A stretch of DNA of 37,408 nucleotides from Burkholderiales bacterium (GTDB lineage Bacteria; Pseudomonadota; Gammaproteobacteria; Burkholderiales; UBA11063), in the NCBI GenBank assembly GCA_028693355.1, contig JAQUVM010000014.1, forward strand, positions 1-37,408. The letters are read 5' to 3'. This document shows positions 11,932 to 20,518 of this stretch, piece by piece. Below the pieces are notes generated by a model, which searched no databases, was not told the DNA's origin, and saw nothing but the letters and a program-made list of their open reading frames with translations. The stretch's first letter is position 1. Each line of letters starts with the position of its first letter. The position numbers were made by a program, and so were the translations under genes.

Positions 11932-13191
11932 TTAGTTAACAATTCCAATATCTTGGCGACAATAAGCTCCAGCGAACTGAATTTTATTTAATTCTTGATA
12001 AGCAATTTTACGTGCTTCATCTAAATTACTCCCGTGACCAACTATATTAATTACTCGACCACCTGAAGTTACAAAATCATCACCAACTTTAGCTACTCCA
12101 GCTGCAAATAATTCACAAGAATCACTATGAAAATCTTTAATACCATTAATCACAATTCCGGTAGGGAATTTTTCTGGATAGCCACCTGATGCTAATACTA
12201 CACAACAAGTAGCACCAGAATTCCATTCAATACGAGCTTCTGACAATTTTCTATCAATGGCTAAATTAACTATTTCAAGTAGATCGCTTTTCATAAGCGG
12301 TAATACAGCCTCTGTTTCTGGATCTCCCATACGCATATTATACTCAAGCAAATATACACCATTATCTGTAATCATAACACCAAAAAATATTACACCAGCA
12401 AAATCCATATTTTCGGCTTGTAAACCACGTAAAGTTGGTTCCATTATATCACTAATAAAAGCTTGATTAACTTCTGGAGTTACATACGGATTTGGTGCAA
12501 TCACACCCATGCCACCAGTATTCAAACCAGTCTCACCATCGCCTATTTTTTTATGATCTTTAGCACTAATAAATGGCACAATAACTTTACTATCAGTAAA
12601 AGATAAAATTGATGCTTCTACACCTACTAAAAATTCTTCAATCACAACTTCAAGCCCAGAATCACCAAATACTTTATCAATAAACATTTCTTTCAATGCC
12701 GTATTTGCCTCTTCATAAGATTGTGCAATAATTACACCTTTACCAGCTGCAAGTCCACTTGCCTTTACTACTACTGGATAATTTACCTCATCGAGATATT
12801 TAACAGCATCATCATAATTATAAAAATTTTGATATTTAGCTGTTTTTACTCCATGTTTTTGCATAAAGTCTTAAGCTATAACCTTGCTACCCTCAAGCGC
12901 AGCTGCTAATTTATTTGGTCCAAATATTCTAAGATTGTTGTCTTCAAATATATCCACAATTCCAGCAACTAATAAATCTTCACTACCGACAAAAGTTAAA
13001 CCAATTTGTTCAGCTAATGCAAACTCTAATAATTCATCAATGGTTTTTAATTTAACACACTTTACTTTAGCAACTAGCTCGCAAGCTGGATTACCCTCAG
13101 CAATAAAAATCTGCGTTACATCATTATTTTGTGCAAATTTCCATGCTAAAGCATGCTCACGTCCACCCTTACCAGTAATTAAAATTTTCAT
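11932..13191 (-). pseudogene. purD: phosphoribosylamine-glycine ligase split by an in-frame TAA
   Basis: PurD (GAR synthetase) joins glycine to phosphoribosylamine, step two of purine synthesis. The frame starts at ATG 13191 (GAGAG upstream; a longer start at 13233 lacks family similarity). Codons 1-106 give the N domain, beginning MKILITGKGGREHALAWK and ending GPNKLAAALEGSK. Codon 107 is TAA (12873-12871), where the family usually has Lys (GSK...KDF). The same frame then continues with DFMQKHGVKTAKYQNF and the whole ATP-grasp and C domains (GLAAGKGV, EYNMRMGDPETEAV) to 11932. Total length, 419 codons, is normal. No frameshift is needed. An ATG at 12864, two codons past the stop, could allow restart but has no ribosome site. 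Possibilities are a nonsense mutation, a sequencing error or a split enzyme. Confidence 0.88.
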
Positions 13192-13282
13192 ATTAAATCT
13201 CTCACATTCATAATATATCTTGTCATCTCTCAAAGTATTTCTAATTTAAGATAGAAATACTCTTCCCATAGTTTATGTATTA

Positions 13283-13831
13283 TTAATCATCATTATAGTC
13301 ATAATTATTGTCATCTTGGTCTTTTTGATAAACAAATTCAGGACCAATAAAATTCATTGCCGTCTTTTCATTGACGTATGTCATATCCATATTACCATCA
13401 CAAAAGTGTTGGTAAGTATATTCTGCAAAACATTTTGATAAGCTATTTACACTCATAGTAAAACTCTGTTTGCTTGGTTTGGTAGTAATAGTTGCCACAC
13501 AACCATTACCGACTGCATACTTATATGTATTGGTTTTTTTAGGGGATTTTTTAAATAATAAGTAATTATTTATTGGACAATCAAGCCCACGAGTATTAAA
13601 TAAAATACTTAAGCCTAAATTTTGCCCAACTCCAATTAGTTTAATATATGTTTCATCAGATAAATGACCGTACCAACCAAGCTGAAAGCCTGTGTTAGGC
13701 AAACTATTTGATGATTCATTAATATTATTTAGCTGAGGGTTTGTAGAGTACATAGTAGAAACACCATCGGCAAAAGATATTTTGGATAATAATACAATTA
13801 GCATAATAAAAATATATTTTATATTTTTCAT
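13283..13831 (-). CDS. small exported protein of unknown function
   Basis: This 182-residue protein has a Sec signal peptide (about 1-21, cleavage after ISFA) and four Cys in the mature part (85, 111, 134, 144), so disulfides in the periplasm or outside are likely. Residues 110-135 read GCVATITTKPS...SF...N...CF. The same spacing is seen in the plus-strand exported protein at 16298-16777, so the two may belong to one family. The C terminus is a run of Asp, Asn and Tyr. AAGGA precedes the ATG. It lies upstream of purD on the same strand. Function is not recognised. Confidence 0.75.
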   Translation of the reverse strand: MKNIKYIFIMLIVLLSKISFADGVSTMYSTNPQLNNINESSNSLPNTGFQLGWYGHLSDETYIKLIGVGQNLGLSILFNTRGLDCPINNYLLFKKSPKKTNTYKYAVGNGCVATITTKPSKQSFTMSVNSLSKCFAEYTYQHFCDGNMDMTYVNEKTAMNFIGPEFVYQKDQDDNNYDYNDD

Positions 13832-13968
13832 GATTAAATCCTTAAAAAATCAGGCAAATTTTACCATAAAATTAACCTTTTAATATATAACAACAGATTA
13901 ACTAAATAATTAAACTATAGAAATAACATTTTTACACATACTCATGTTTTACAAAAGTTAAGATAAAA

Positions 13969-14003
13969 ATAGCGCCATGAGAAGTTTATTTCTATGGCGC
14001 TAT
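13969..14003 (-). terminator. intrinsic terminator after the MFS gene
   Basis: A 10-bp perfect stem ATAGCGCCAT / ATGGCGCTAT with an inner AGAA/TTCT extension lies 34 bases past the MFS stop. It is followed on the minus strand by TTTTATC. Confidence 0.85.
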
Positions 14004-14037
14004 ATTAAAGAGATATTTTAACTTTATAACTATTTAT

Positions 14038-15219
14038 TTACTTTCTTTTCAATATTAAAACTGAGCATAAAGTAATTGTTATAATACTTAGTATCACATA
14101 TATTACAGGTAAAACAAGTGATTGCGTTATAGCAAAATTTGTTAGTATCATCACAGCAACAACAGCAGAACCCATATTTATAAAGCTCATTACCGCTGAA
14201 GCATTACTTGTATCTTTTACTTGATGTAACGCTAATGCAGCACTATTTCCAAAAATAAATGATAAACCATAGTAAACCATTATCATTGGTACAAACATAT
14301 ATAATGGTGCATTATGCAAAGACATACAAGCAAATAAAATTAGCGTCCCCAAAGTCGTAATTAAAACACCAAGTTTTAGTGAAAGTTTAGGTGTATATTT
14401 TTGCCCTACATAATTAGAGCTTAGCGACCCTAGTAAAATACCAATAGATGGTATGAAATTATACATTCCATAATCTTGAGGTTTTAAACCCATAATTTTT
14501 ATTGCAATAAATGGTGATAAAGTTGCAAATACATAAACAAAACAACTACCCATACCCAATAAAGCGCCACCTATAATCACATTAGAATCTTTAATTTGGT
14601 GCATATAATTTCTTAAAATTTCTACTATCGAAAATTTTATTGATTGATCTGCTTTATAAACCATTGGTAAAAATCTATTTAAATATATTATTGCTAAAGA
14701 ATAAAATATCATTAAATAGAAAGGTGCAACCCAACCATATGAATTAACCAATATACCGCCTAAGAACACACCAAGACCGGGGGTAATAGCAAAAGCCATC
14801 GTTAATAAACCCAAAACCCTAGCACTATCTTTTACATCAAATAATTTACTCGATAATGTAAAGGTCATCTTTAAGCCAGACGCAGCACCTAATGCCATAA
14901 TTACTCGAGAAAGCAATAATAAATCAAATGATTTTGTATAATAAGAAACAATCGAACCAACACAACCTAAAATAGCAAGAAGAGCAGCAAAAACAATTGT
15001 ATTTTTATTTCCAAACCTATTGACTAAAGGGCCGTATATTAACTGCCCAATTGCATATCCAAGCAAATACCATGAAATTGTAAATTCTGCGACTTGATCA
15101 TTCACTGCAAAATATTCTGCAATCTTTGGCAAACCAGGTGTAAAACATACAGCGCCGATAGAACCATAAGAAATCAGTAATGATAAAATAAAAACGTATA
15201 AATTTTTAGATGATTTCAT
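14038..15219 (-). CDS. MFS transporter, drug:H+ antiporter-1 (Bcr/CflA-like)
   Basis: This 393-residue inner-membrane protein has about 12 hydrophobic helices. The MFS motif A-like loop GPLVNRFGNKNT follows helix 2, and LLLLSRVIMALGAASG matches helix 4 (motif B region). PGLGVFLGGIL is the motif C of exporters in helix 5. This pattern fits the Bcr/CflA branch of drug and metabolite exporters; the substrate is unknown. The upstream PAS-LuxR regulator gene is in the same direction 148 bases away and may control it. Confidence 0.88.
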   Translation of the reverse strand: MKSSKNLYVFILSLLISYGSIGAVCFTPGLPKIAEYFAVNDQVAEFTISWYLLGYAIGQLIYGPLVNRFGNKNTIVFAALLAILGCVGSIVSYYTKSFDLLLLSRVIMALGAASGLKMTFTLSSKLFDVKDSARVLGLLTMAFAITPGLGVFLGGILVNSYGWVAPFYLMIFYSLAIIYLNRFLPMVYKADQSIKFSIVEILRNYMHQIKDSNVIIGGALLGMGSCFVYVFATLSPFIAIKIMGLKPQDYGMYNFIPSIGILLGSLSSNYVGQKYTPKLSLKLGVLITTLGTLILFACMSLHNAPLYMFVPMIMVYYGLSFIFGNSAALALHQVKDTSNASAVMSFINMGSAVVAVMILTNFAITQSLVLPVIYVILSIITITLCSVLILKRK

Positions 15220-15367
15220 TTCCCTATACCTTTGTATAAACTAAAATATATAACCCCAGAATATATGTGTTCAAACAATTATCACATACATAATAACTGT
15301 GTTAACTATAGATAGGATTTTATATATAATTACACAATAATTGATATAGGAAAATTTCCCATAATGG

Positions 15368-16099
15368 CTAAGTCAGCTCTATATACATATTGGATAAAAA
15401 TGAACTAGGTATTTTTTGTTGGTAACCTAATGAATGTAGCTTTTCTAACATAGCTTCTTGACCGTACACACCAAGTTTTGCATAAATTTGGCTACTGATT
15501 ATATTGCTGATAGTTTTATCAGAAATCTGTTTGTCATATATTCTAGATAAAACCAAAGCTATTTTTTTAGCTGTTTTAAAATAAAATGACAAAAAGGATA
15601 TCTCATGCTCTCTTAGAGTAAATAGACTATCTTTATGCGTTTTATCTATACTATGTTTATTTAATAACTGTTCATTCAAATATAATGAAAAATTATTTAA
15701 ATATATATGAAATGGTAATTTTTTGGATTCAACGCTAAAGGCAACTACATTATGTGTAAATGGATTTATAATAGGCTTTTGCACACAATGTAATACAATA
15801 TGATCTATATTGTGATTTAAATTAATAGATAAGAATTCATACGATTTTTTGGATTCAAAAACATAATCTATCGACTTCATAATATTAGGTATGTTTTCTA
15901 CTGGAATAGGTAAAACTTCTAAATGATTTTTACTAATCAGTGTTTTAGCATCAAGATTAACTATTTCTTTTATCTTATCACCAGCATGTAAGATAATCCC
16001 TTTTGCATCAATTAACAAAACTGCATCATTCATATAAACCAAGTTAAATAACTCAACTACTTTTTGCAAAAAACTATCATCAGATAGATCATTTTTCAT
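15368..16099 (-). CDS. PAS-LuxR type transcriptional regulator
   Basis: This 243-residue protein has two parts. Residues about 14-130 look like a PAS sensor domain (NDAVLLIDAKGIILHAGDKI and later strands). Residues about 155-225 form a LuxR-type helix-turn-helix, with LFTLREHEISFLSFYF, then ISDKTISNIIS, then YAKLGV. No receiver domain or membrane segment is present, so any signal is cytoplasmic. Likely targets are the downstream MFS gene and the divergent exported-protein gene at 16298. The HTH loop is longer than usual (IYDKQ insertion). The PAS call is less certain than the HTH. Confidence 0.75.
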   Translation of the reverse strand: MKNDLSDDSFLQKVVELFNLVYMNDAVLLIDAKGIILHAGDKIKEIVNLDAKTLISKNHLEVLPIPVENIPNIMKSIDYVFESKKSYEFLSINLNHNIDHIVLHCVQKPIINPFTHNVVAFSVESKKLPFHIYLNNFSLYLNEQLLNKHSIDKTHKDSLFTLREHEISFLSFYFKTAKKIALVLSRIYDKQISDKTISNIISSQIYAKLGVYGQEAMLEKLHSLGYQQKIPSSFLSNMYIELT

Positions 16100-16204
16100 A
16101 TAATATATACCGTCATAAAAATATTGCTATGATTGTATAGCTAACTCACTTTCAATTGATAACACATGATCTATATTTAATAGGCTGCGTCGTTTATCAA
16201 ATAT

Positions 16205-16221
16205 TCTCAATTGATTTGAGA
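16205..16221. promoter_or_regulatory. operator-like dyad between regulator and exported protein
   Basis: A perfect inverted repeat TCTCAA-TTGAT-TTGAGA lies 105 bases upstream of the PAS-LuxR regulator start and 76 bases upstream of the plus-strand exported protein. It overlaps a possible -35 (TTGATT) that precedes a CATAAT -10 by 15 bases. LuxR-type regulators bind dyads of this kind; direct binding is not shown. Confidence 0.4.
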
Positions 16222-16297
16222 TTAACTATAGCATAATTTAAAAATCACAAATTTGCTATTAATATCATTAAATTTAGCATAATAAAAGGAAAGTATT

Positions 16298-16777
16298 ATG
16301 AAAAAATTATTAATCTATTCGTTACTTATTTTACCAATCTTAGCTAATGCAGATAACTTGTCAAGCGGGTTTTATGCTGATAATGACAAAGCTATAACAG
16401 ATATAAATAAAGGTAGCTATTTAGTTCATATTATGACAGATAATATAGAATCAAATATAACCATTTTATCAGTAACATCACGTGAAAAATATTTTAGCGA
16501 TGGGTATGGTATCAATGAACAAGGTGGTGTTTTAATTAATCCACTTACCTTAAATTATACATCTCCAAAAAATTATCAAGCATCTGTTGGTACATGCATT
16601 GTTACACTAACTCAAAAATCTGACAATAGTTTTAATATAAAAAGCAATGATGACGATGCTTGCTTTAAATCAGCAAATGTATTTCAATCAACAGGTACTA
16701 TTACTAGTAAAATGGTAAATAACAATTTTTATTTTACAAATAATGAATCAGGAATTAAATTATTACATGGAGTATAG
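16298..16777 (+). CDS. small exported protein of unknown function
   Basis: This 159-residue protein has a Sec signal peptide (1-18, cleavage after ANA) and a mature beta-rich, Asn/Ser-rich chain with two Cys (100 and 122), probably a disulfide. Residues 98-123 read GTCIVTLTQK..NSF......CF, the same pattern as in the minus-strand exported protein at 13283-13831 (Cys spacing 22 versus 23). AAAGGAAAG precedes the ATG. The gene is divergent from the PAS-LuxR regulator. Function is not recognised; export to the periplasm or secretion by the type II system encoded at the right end of the window is possible. Confidence 0.75.
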   Translation: MKKLLIYSLLILPILANADNLSSGFYADNDKAITDINKGSYLVHIMTDNIESNITILSVTSREKYFSDGYGINEQGGVLINPLTLNYTSPKNYQASVGTCIVTLTQKSDNSFNIKSNDDDACFKSANVFQSTGTITSKMVNNNFYFTNNESGIKLLHGV

Positions 16778-16882
16778 TATAGATGCAATAGTTGCAAAAT
16801 TATTTAATTATAATAACTAACTATAATAAATCTTACAAAAAATAACCTATACTCACTGTTTTATGAGCAGTATATAGAAACT

Positions 16883-16914
16883 CCATAGAGCATTCGAATT
16901 CGAATATTCTATGG
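16883..16914. terminator. hairpin between convergent genes
   Basis: CCATAGA and TCTATGG enclose a perfect inner palindrome ATTCGAATTCGAAT, forming a long stem with almost no loop. It lies between the exported-protein gene (stop 16777) and the convergent gene ending at 16989. There is no clear U-tract on either strand, so it may be a transcript-end stabiliser or a DNA site rather than a classical terminator. Confidence 0.5.
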
Positions 16915-16988
16915 ACACATCAGGCATCTGAATGGCTACAATAAATGTCTTCGTTAGTTTTGTTAAGTTCGCATAGTTTGATTATAGA

Positions 16989-18452
16989 CTAGCTTTCAAA
17001 CTTACGATAATTACCTGCTTTATTTACTAAACTATATTTAACAGCATAACTATCACCGAACTCATCTCTTTTATCTTCATCTTTTGAAAAATATTTTTCT
17101 TGAGATGATGTTCGATTATTATCTGTTTCTAACATTTTTGCTAGGAGTGATAATGTACTAAGCTTTGTTTTAACTGTATAATTTTCATGAGGTACATAAT
17201 TAAGATGATTATAAATAAATTTTTTATATTCAGAATTATTTGCCATCATGGTAATAGCAAAATTACGAATATCTTGCGAAATGAAACCATATAATATTGC
17301 AGTTCCAAAAGCATTGCTTATGTCCATTAAACTCTCGACATGCTCTATTTTCTGTGTTAATGTAAGTTTTGTAAATTTGATATCTTTTTCTTTTTCATTA
17401 TTAATATCTAATTTTTTAAACATATTCTCTATAAAAGGAATTATATCTTTAATATATTGCTCTTTTCCAAATTCATTCATTTTTATATGCTCAAATCTTA
17501 AAGATTTTACTTCTAAATTATTAAGCACAAACGCAGCAGATTGTTTATATTGATCTTTTGTTGATGATTCTGGCATAACTCCAATATATTCATATATTTT
17601 ATGTGATACTGCTGAACCTTTTACAATATCCATAATCGGAGAGTTAAATAATAATTCACAATTATATTTATTTAAAAAAATTCCACATTTTACATCACCA
17701 AATCCCATAGATGTTTGCTTATAAATACGATTTTTCATTACTAAAGTAAGACCTTGGTCTTTATTCAAAAACTTAATAAAATTAGCTTGTTCGTCAAGTG
17801 GAGCTATAATCGTTCCCCGTACTAAATCATCTAACTTATTAAGATCTGTACCTTCTAAGATTTTTTGTGCAATTCGCATTTTATCTTTTAATGAATTTGG
17901 GAATTTAGACCTAATATTAGAATTAGGATATAATTGCTTATATTTACTTATGGCTTCATCTATTAGGTTTATAAATTTATCTTGTGTATATTTCATTTTA
18001 GGAATCATTGTTCCTACATATACTGCTACATCCTTAATTATATTATCTTTTTGAATTTGCTTTTGATCTTGATCCATATGATTATTTTTTTCTATATCAT
18101 GATACTTTTTGCGTAGGCCATCTAAGTTAAGATTTTCTAATCCATGTACAGTAAATTTATTACTAATTTGATCCAGTTCAGGTAGAGAAAGCTCTTGGAG
18201 ATCATTATTTAAATTATGTATAGCTTGGTTAGCCATGTTAGAGCCATGCTTGCCATCCAAATCTTCAGATAATATCTCTCGCCCCTTAACTAACTGAGTA
18301 AAATTTATTGGTGGTTCTTGAAAATATTGAGACTGTCTTTTTGACTTTAAAAAAGCTGATTCTATATTTTTTTTAGATTCAGTAGATTCTGATCTAAAAT
18401 TGTTTAATTTTCCTAAACAATTAGGTATAACCTTAAATATATTATCCATCAT
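16989..18452 (-). CDS. putative effector with divergent RelA/SpoT-like domain
   Basis: This 487-residue soluble protein has no signal peptide. Residues about 155-290 carry the layout of a RelA/SpoT-type nucleotidyltransferase: a helical lead-in, then DDLVRGTII (208-216), a basic KNRIYK (240-245), MGFGDVKCG (249-257) where relatives have a GYRD-type motif, ELLFNSPIM (266-274) in the place of ElQ-type motifs, and HKIYEYIG (284-291). The Tyr/Arg of the GYRD motif and the Gln after Glu266 are changed, so activity may be altered or lost. The flanking 150-200 residue regions are helical, charged and not recognised. GGGAG precedes the first ATG. It looks like a translocated effector or stand-alone toxin, both inferred. 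Confidence 0.6.
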   Translation of the reverse strand: MMDNIFKVIPNCLGKLNNFRSESTESKKNIESAFLKSKRQSQYFQEPPINFTQLVKGREILSEDLDGKHGSNMANQAIHNLNNDLQELSLPELDQISNKFTVHGLENLNLDGLRKKYHDIEKNNHMDQDQKQIQKDNIIKDVAVYVGTMIPKMKYTQDKFINLIDEAISKYKQLYPNSNIRSKFPNSLKDKMRIAQKILEGTDLNKLDDLVRGTIIAPLDEQANFIKFLNKDQGLTLVMKNRIYKQTSMGFGDVKCGIFLNKYNCELLFNSPIMDIVKGSAVSHKIYEYIGVMPESSTKDQYKQSAAFVLNNLEVKSLRFEHIKMNEFGKEQYIKDIIPFIENMFKKLDINNEKEKDIKFTKLTLTQKIEHVESLMDISNAFGTAILYGFISQDIRNFAITMMANNSEYKKFIYNHLNYVPHENYTVKTKLSTLSLLAKMLETDNNRTSSQEKYFSKDEDKRDEFGDSYAVKYSLVNKAGNYRKFES

Positions 18453-18617
18453 GACATAACTCCCATTATTTATAAAATGCCATTAATTAGAAATTCGTAC
18501 AAATAAAACCTGTATAATACTAAGCAAAATTTATTTATTATAAAGTCATTATACAAGATAGGATTACACCTAACAATAACAAAATGGAATAGACAGCATT
18601 AATATTGGAATAATGAA

Positions 18618-18643
18618 TTTGATAGTAAAATCAAACTATCAAA
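18618..18643. repeat. 9-bp inverted repeat
   Basis: TTTGATAGT and ACTATCAAA are a perfect inverted repeat with an 8-base spacer. It lies 166 bases upstream of the effector-like gene (start 18452) and could be an operator or part of its leader. The remaining 18453-18739 sequence shows no gene. Confidence 0.5.
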
Positions 18644-18739
18644 CATGAATAAAAAGAAGCATAACACACTGAAATACAAATTAAATCATGCAACAACTAT
18701 AGATATGATGCTGACGTCATTTGTGTAGACATTTAACAT

Positions 18740-18768
18740 AAAAATGCACTAACAAGTAGTGCATTTTT
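18740..18768. terminator. intrinsic terminator of the purine operon
   Basis: A perfect 12-bp stem AAAAATGCACTA / TAGTGCATTTTT with loop ACAAG lies 21 bases past the malic enzyme stop. The T-run gives an intrinsic terminator for the purL-to-maeA operon on the minus strand. Confidence 0.93.
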
Positions 18769-18789
18769 ATTAATTAATAATTAAAATGA

Positions 18790-20514
18790 TCAAGAAATTT
18801 TTGGCCTATATGGCAAATACACAGGGCTCCATATATAATCATCTAATAATTGATTTAATGCTCTATCTGAGATTTCTTTATACTCAGTCAGACCCGCAGC
18901 AATCGCTTCTTTAGCTACAGCAAAAGCAATGTAACGAGATACTGACCTTACCTCTTTTAATGAAGGTAAAAGATTAGCTTTACTATCTAATTTAGATGGC
19001 GATATATCAGCCAAGGCACGAGCAGCAACTAGAAACATTCTGTCAGTTACACGTTTACTTTTAACTACGCGTACACCAAGACCTAAACCTGGGAATATAT
19101 ACGAGTTATTAACCTGATCAATACGACGTAATGAACTACCATCATTATACATAGGAAACGCAGTGCCAGTACCAACTATAGCTTTACCATTAGTCCAATC
19201 TAAAACATCATGAGGATTAGCCTCTGCTTTTTGTGTAGGATTAGATAAAGGAAATACTATAGGTCTTTCAGTATTGATAGCTAAAGCTTCAATAATTTCA
19301 CGAGTAAAGATACCACCTTGCGCACTTACACCAATAATCATGGTTGCTTTAGAATTTTGTACTGTCTCTAATAATGTAATATTTTCATTATCAATAACAC
19401 TCCAACTAGCAACATCGCTAGATTCGCGACTAAATGGAGCTTGAAAATCTAAGCTTGCTATATTATCTGTAATAAGCCCGTTTCTATCTACCAAATAAAA
19501 TGCTTTATATGCATCATCTTTAGATAATCCATCTTCAACCATTGCATCTAATATTAGATTAGAAATTCCAACACCAGCTGATCCTGCTCCAACCACAATA
19601 ATTTTCTGCTGAGTCAATGGTACCCCTGAAGCATTACTTGCTGCAAGGAGTGCTCCAACCACAATTGAAGCGGTACCTTGAATATCATCATTAAACGTAC
19701 ATAACTCATCTTTATATCGATTTAGTAGTTTTAATGCGTTATTTTGTGCAAAATCTTCCCATTGTAGTAAAACATTTGGAAAACGCTTCTTAATAGCCTT
19801 TACAAATCCATCCACAAAATCATCATAATCTTTACCACGTACACGGTTATGGCGCCAACCTAAATATAAAGGATCATTTAATAAATCTTCATTATCAGTA
19901 CCCACATCTAAAACAATAGGTAATGTTTTACTCGGTGCAATACCAGCACATCCCGTATAAAGTGATAGTTTTCCAATTGGGATACCCATACCACCAGCAC
20001 CTTGGTCTCCCAGCCCTAAAATACGCTCTCCATCAGATACAACAATTACTTCGGTATCATCAAATTGAAGATGGTCTAAGATTTCTTCAATACAGTCACG
20101 ATTAGGATAGCTAATAAATATCCCACGTGCTCGACGATATATACGCCCAAATAACTGGCATGCAACGCCAACTGTTGGTGTGTAGACTAAAGGCATAATT
20201 TCTTCAATATACTTATTTAATAAAGCATAAAATAAAGTTTCATTACGATCTTGCAAATTACGTAAGAATATATGCCTTTCTAAGTCATTCGGGCTATTTA
20301 CAACTATTTGATAATTTTTATCAACAATTTCATCTAACGTTAAATATGCGGGAGGAACTAATCCTCTTAATTTAAATAACACGCGCTCTTCAGCTGTAAA
20401 AGAGCGACCTTTATTTAAAATTGGATTATTAATTAATTCATAGCCAGTTACATCGACTTCAACGTATTTTTGCCCGGTTTCATCTATTTTTACATCTAAT
20501 CCCATTTTCTTCAC
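18790..20514 (-). CDS. maeA: NAD-dependent malic enzyme
   Basis: Malic enzyme decarboxylates malate to pyruvate with NAD(P)+. The 574-residue protein matches the SfcA/MaeA large form: LPLVYTPTVG-type segment (MPLVYTPTVGVAC), RGIFISYPNRD, the catalytic GLGDQGAGGMGIPIGKL, metal-binding FNDDIQGTASIV, nucleotide-binding GAGSAGVGISN, and FPLSNPTQKAEA. Preference for NAD is inferred from family, not shown. It starts 4 bases after the purH stop and ends the operon before a strong terminator. That is an unusual partner for purine genes. Confidence 0.93.
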   Translation of the reverse strand: MKKMGLDVKIDETGQKYVEVDVTGYELINNPILNKGRSFTAEERVLFKLRGLVPPAYLTLDEIVDKNYQIVVNSPNDLERHIFLRNLQDRNETLFYALLNKYIEEIMPLVYTPTVGVACQLFGRIYRRARGIFISYPNRDCIEEILDHLQFDDTEVIVVSDGERILGLGDQGAGGMGIPIGKLSLYTGCAGIAPSKTLPIVLDVGTDNEDLLNDPLYLGWRHNRVRGKDYDDFVDGFVKAIKKRFPNVLLQWEDFAQNNALKLLNRYKDELCTFNDDIQGTASIVVGALLAASNASGVPLTQQKIIVVGAGSAGVGISNLILDAMVEDGLSKDDAYKAFYLVDRNGLITDNIASLDFQAPFSRESSDVASWSVIDNENITLLETVQNSKATMIIGVSAQGGIFTREIIEALAINTERPIVFPLSNPTQKAEANPHDVLDWTNGKAIVGTGTAFPMYNDGSSLRRIDQVNNSYIFPGLGLGVRVVKSKRVTDRMFLVAARALADISPSKLDSKANLLPSLKEVRSVSRYIAFAVAKEAIAAGLTEYKEISDRALNQLLDDYIWSPVYLPYRPKIS

Positions 20515-20518
20515 CTTT

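Noticed and set aside
12871..12873. Programmed stop-codon readthrough or recoding in purD
   Set aside because: The stop is TAA followed by G, an efficient terminator, with no recoding hairpin or selenocysteine-type signal seen.
12884..13213. Plus-strand 109-codon ORF opposite purD
   Set aside because: Mirror of the purD coding frame with no independent support.
11932..13233. A frameshift between two purD fragments
   Set aside because: Both fragments are in the same frame, separated by TAA-GAC-TTT-ATG; only a stop codon interrupts them.
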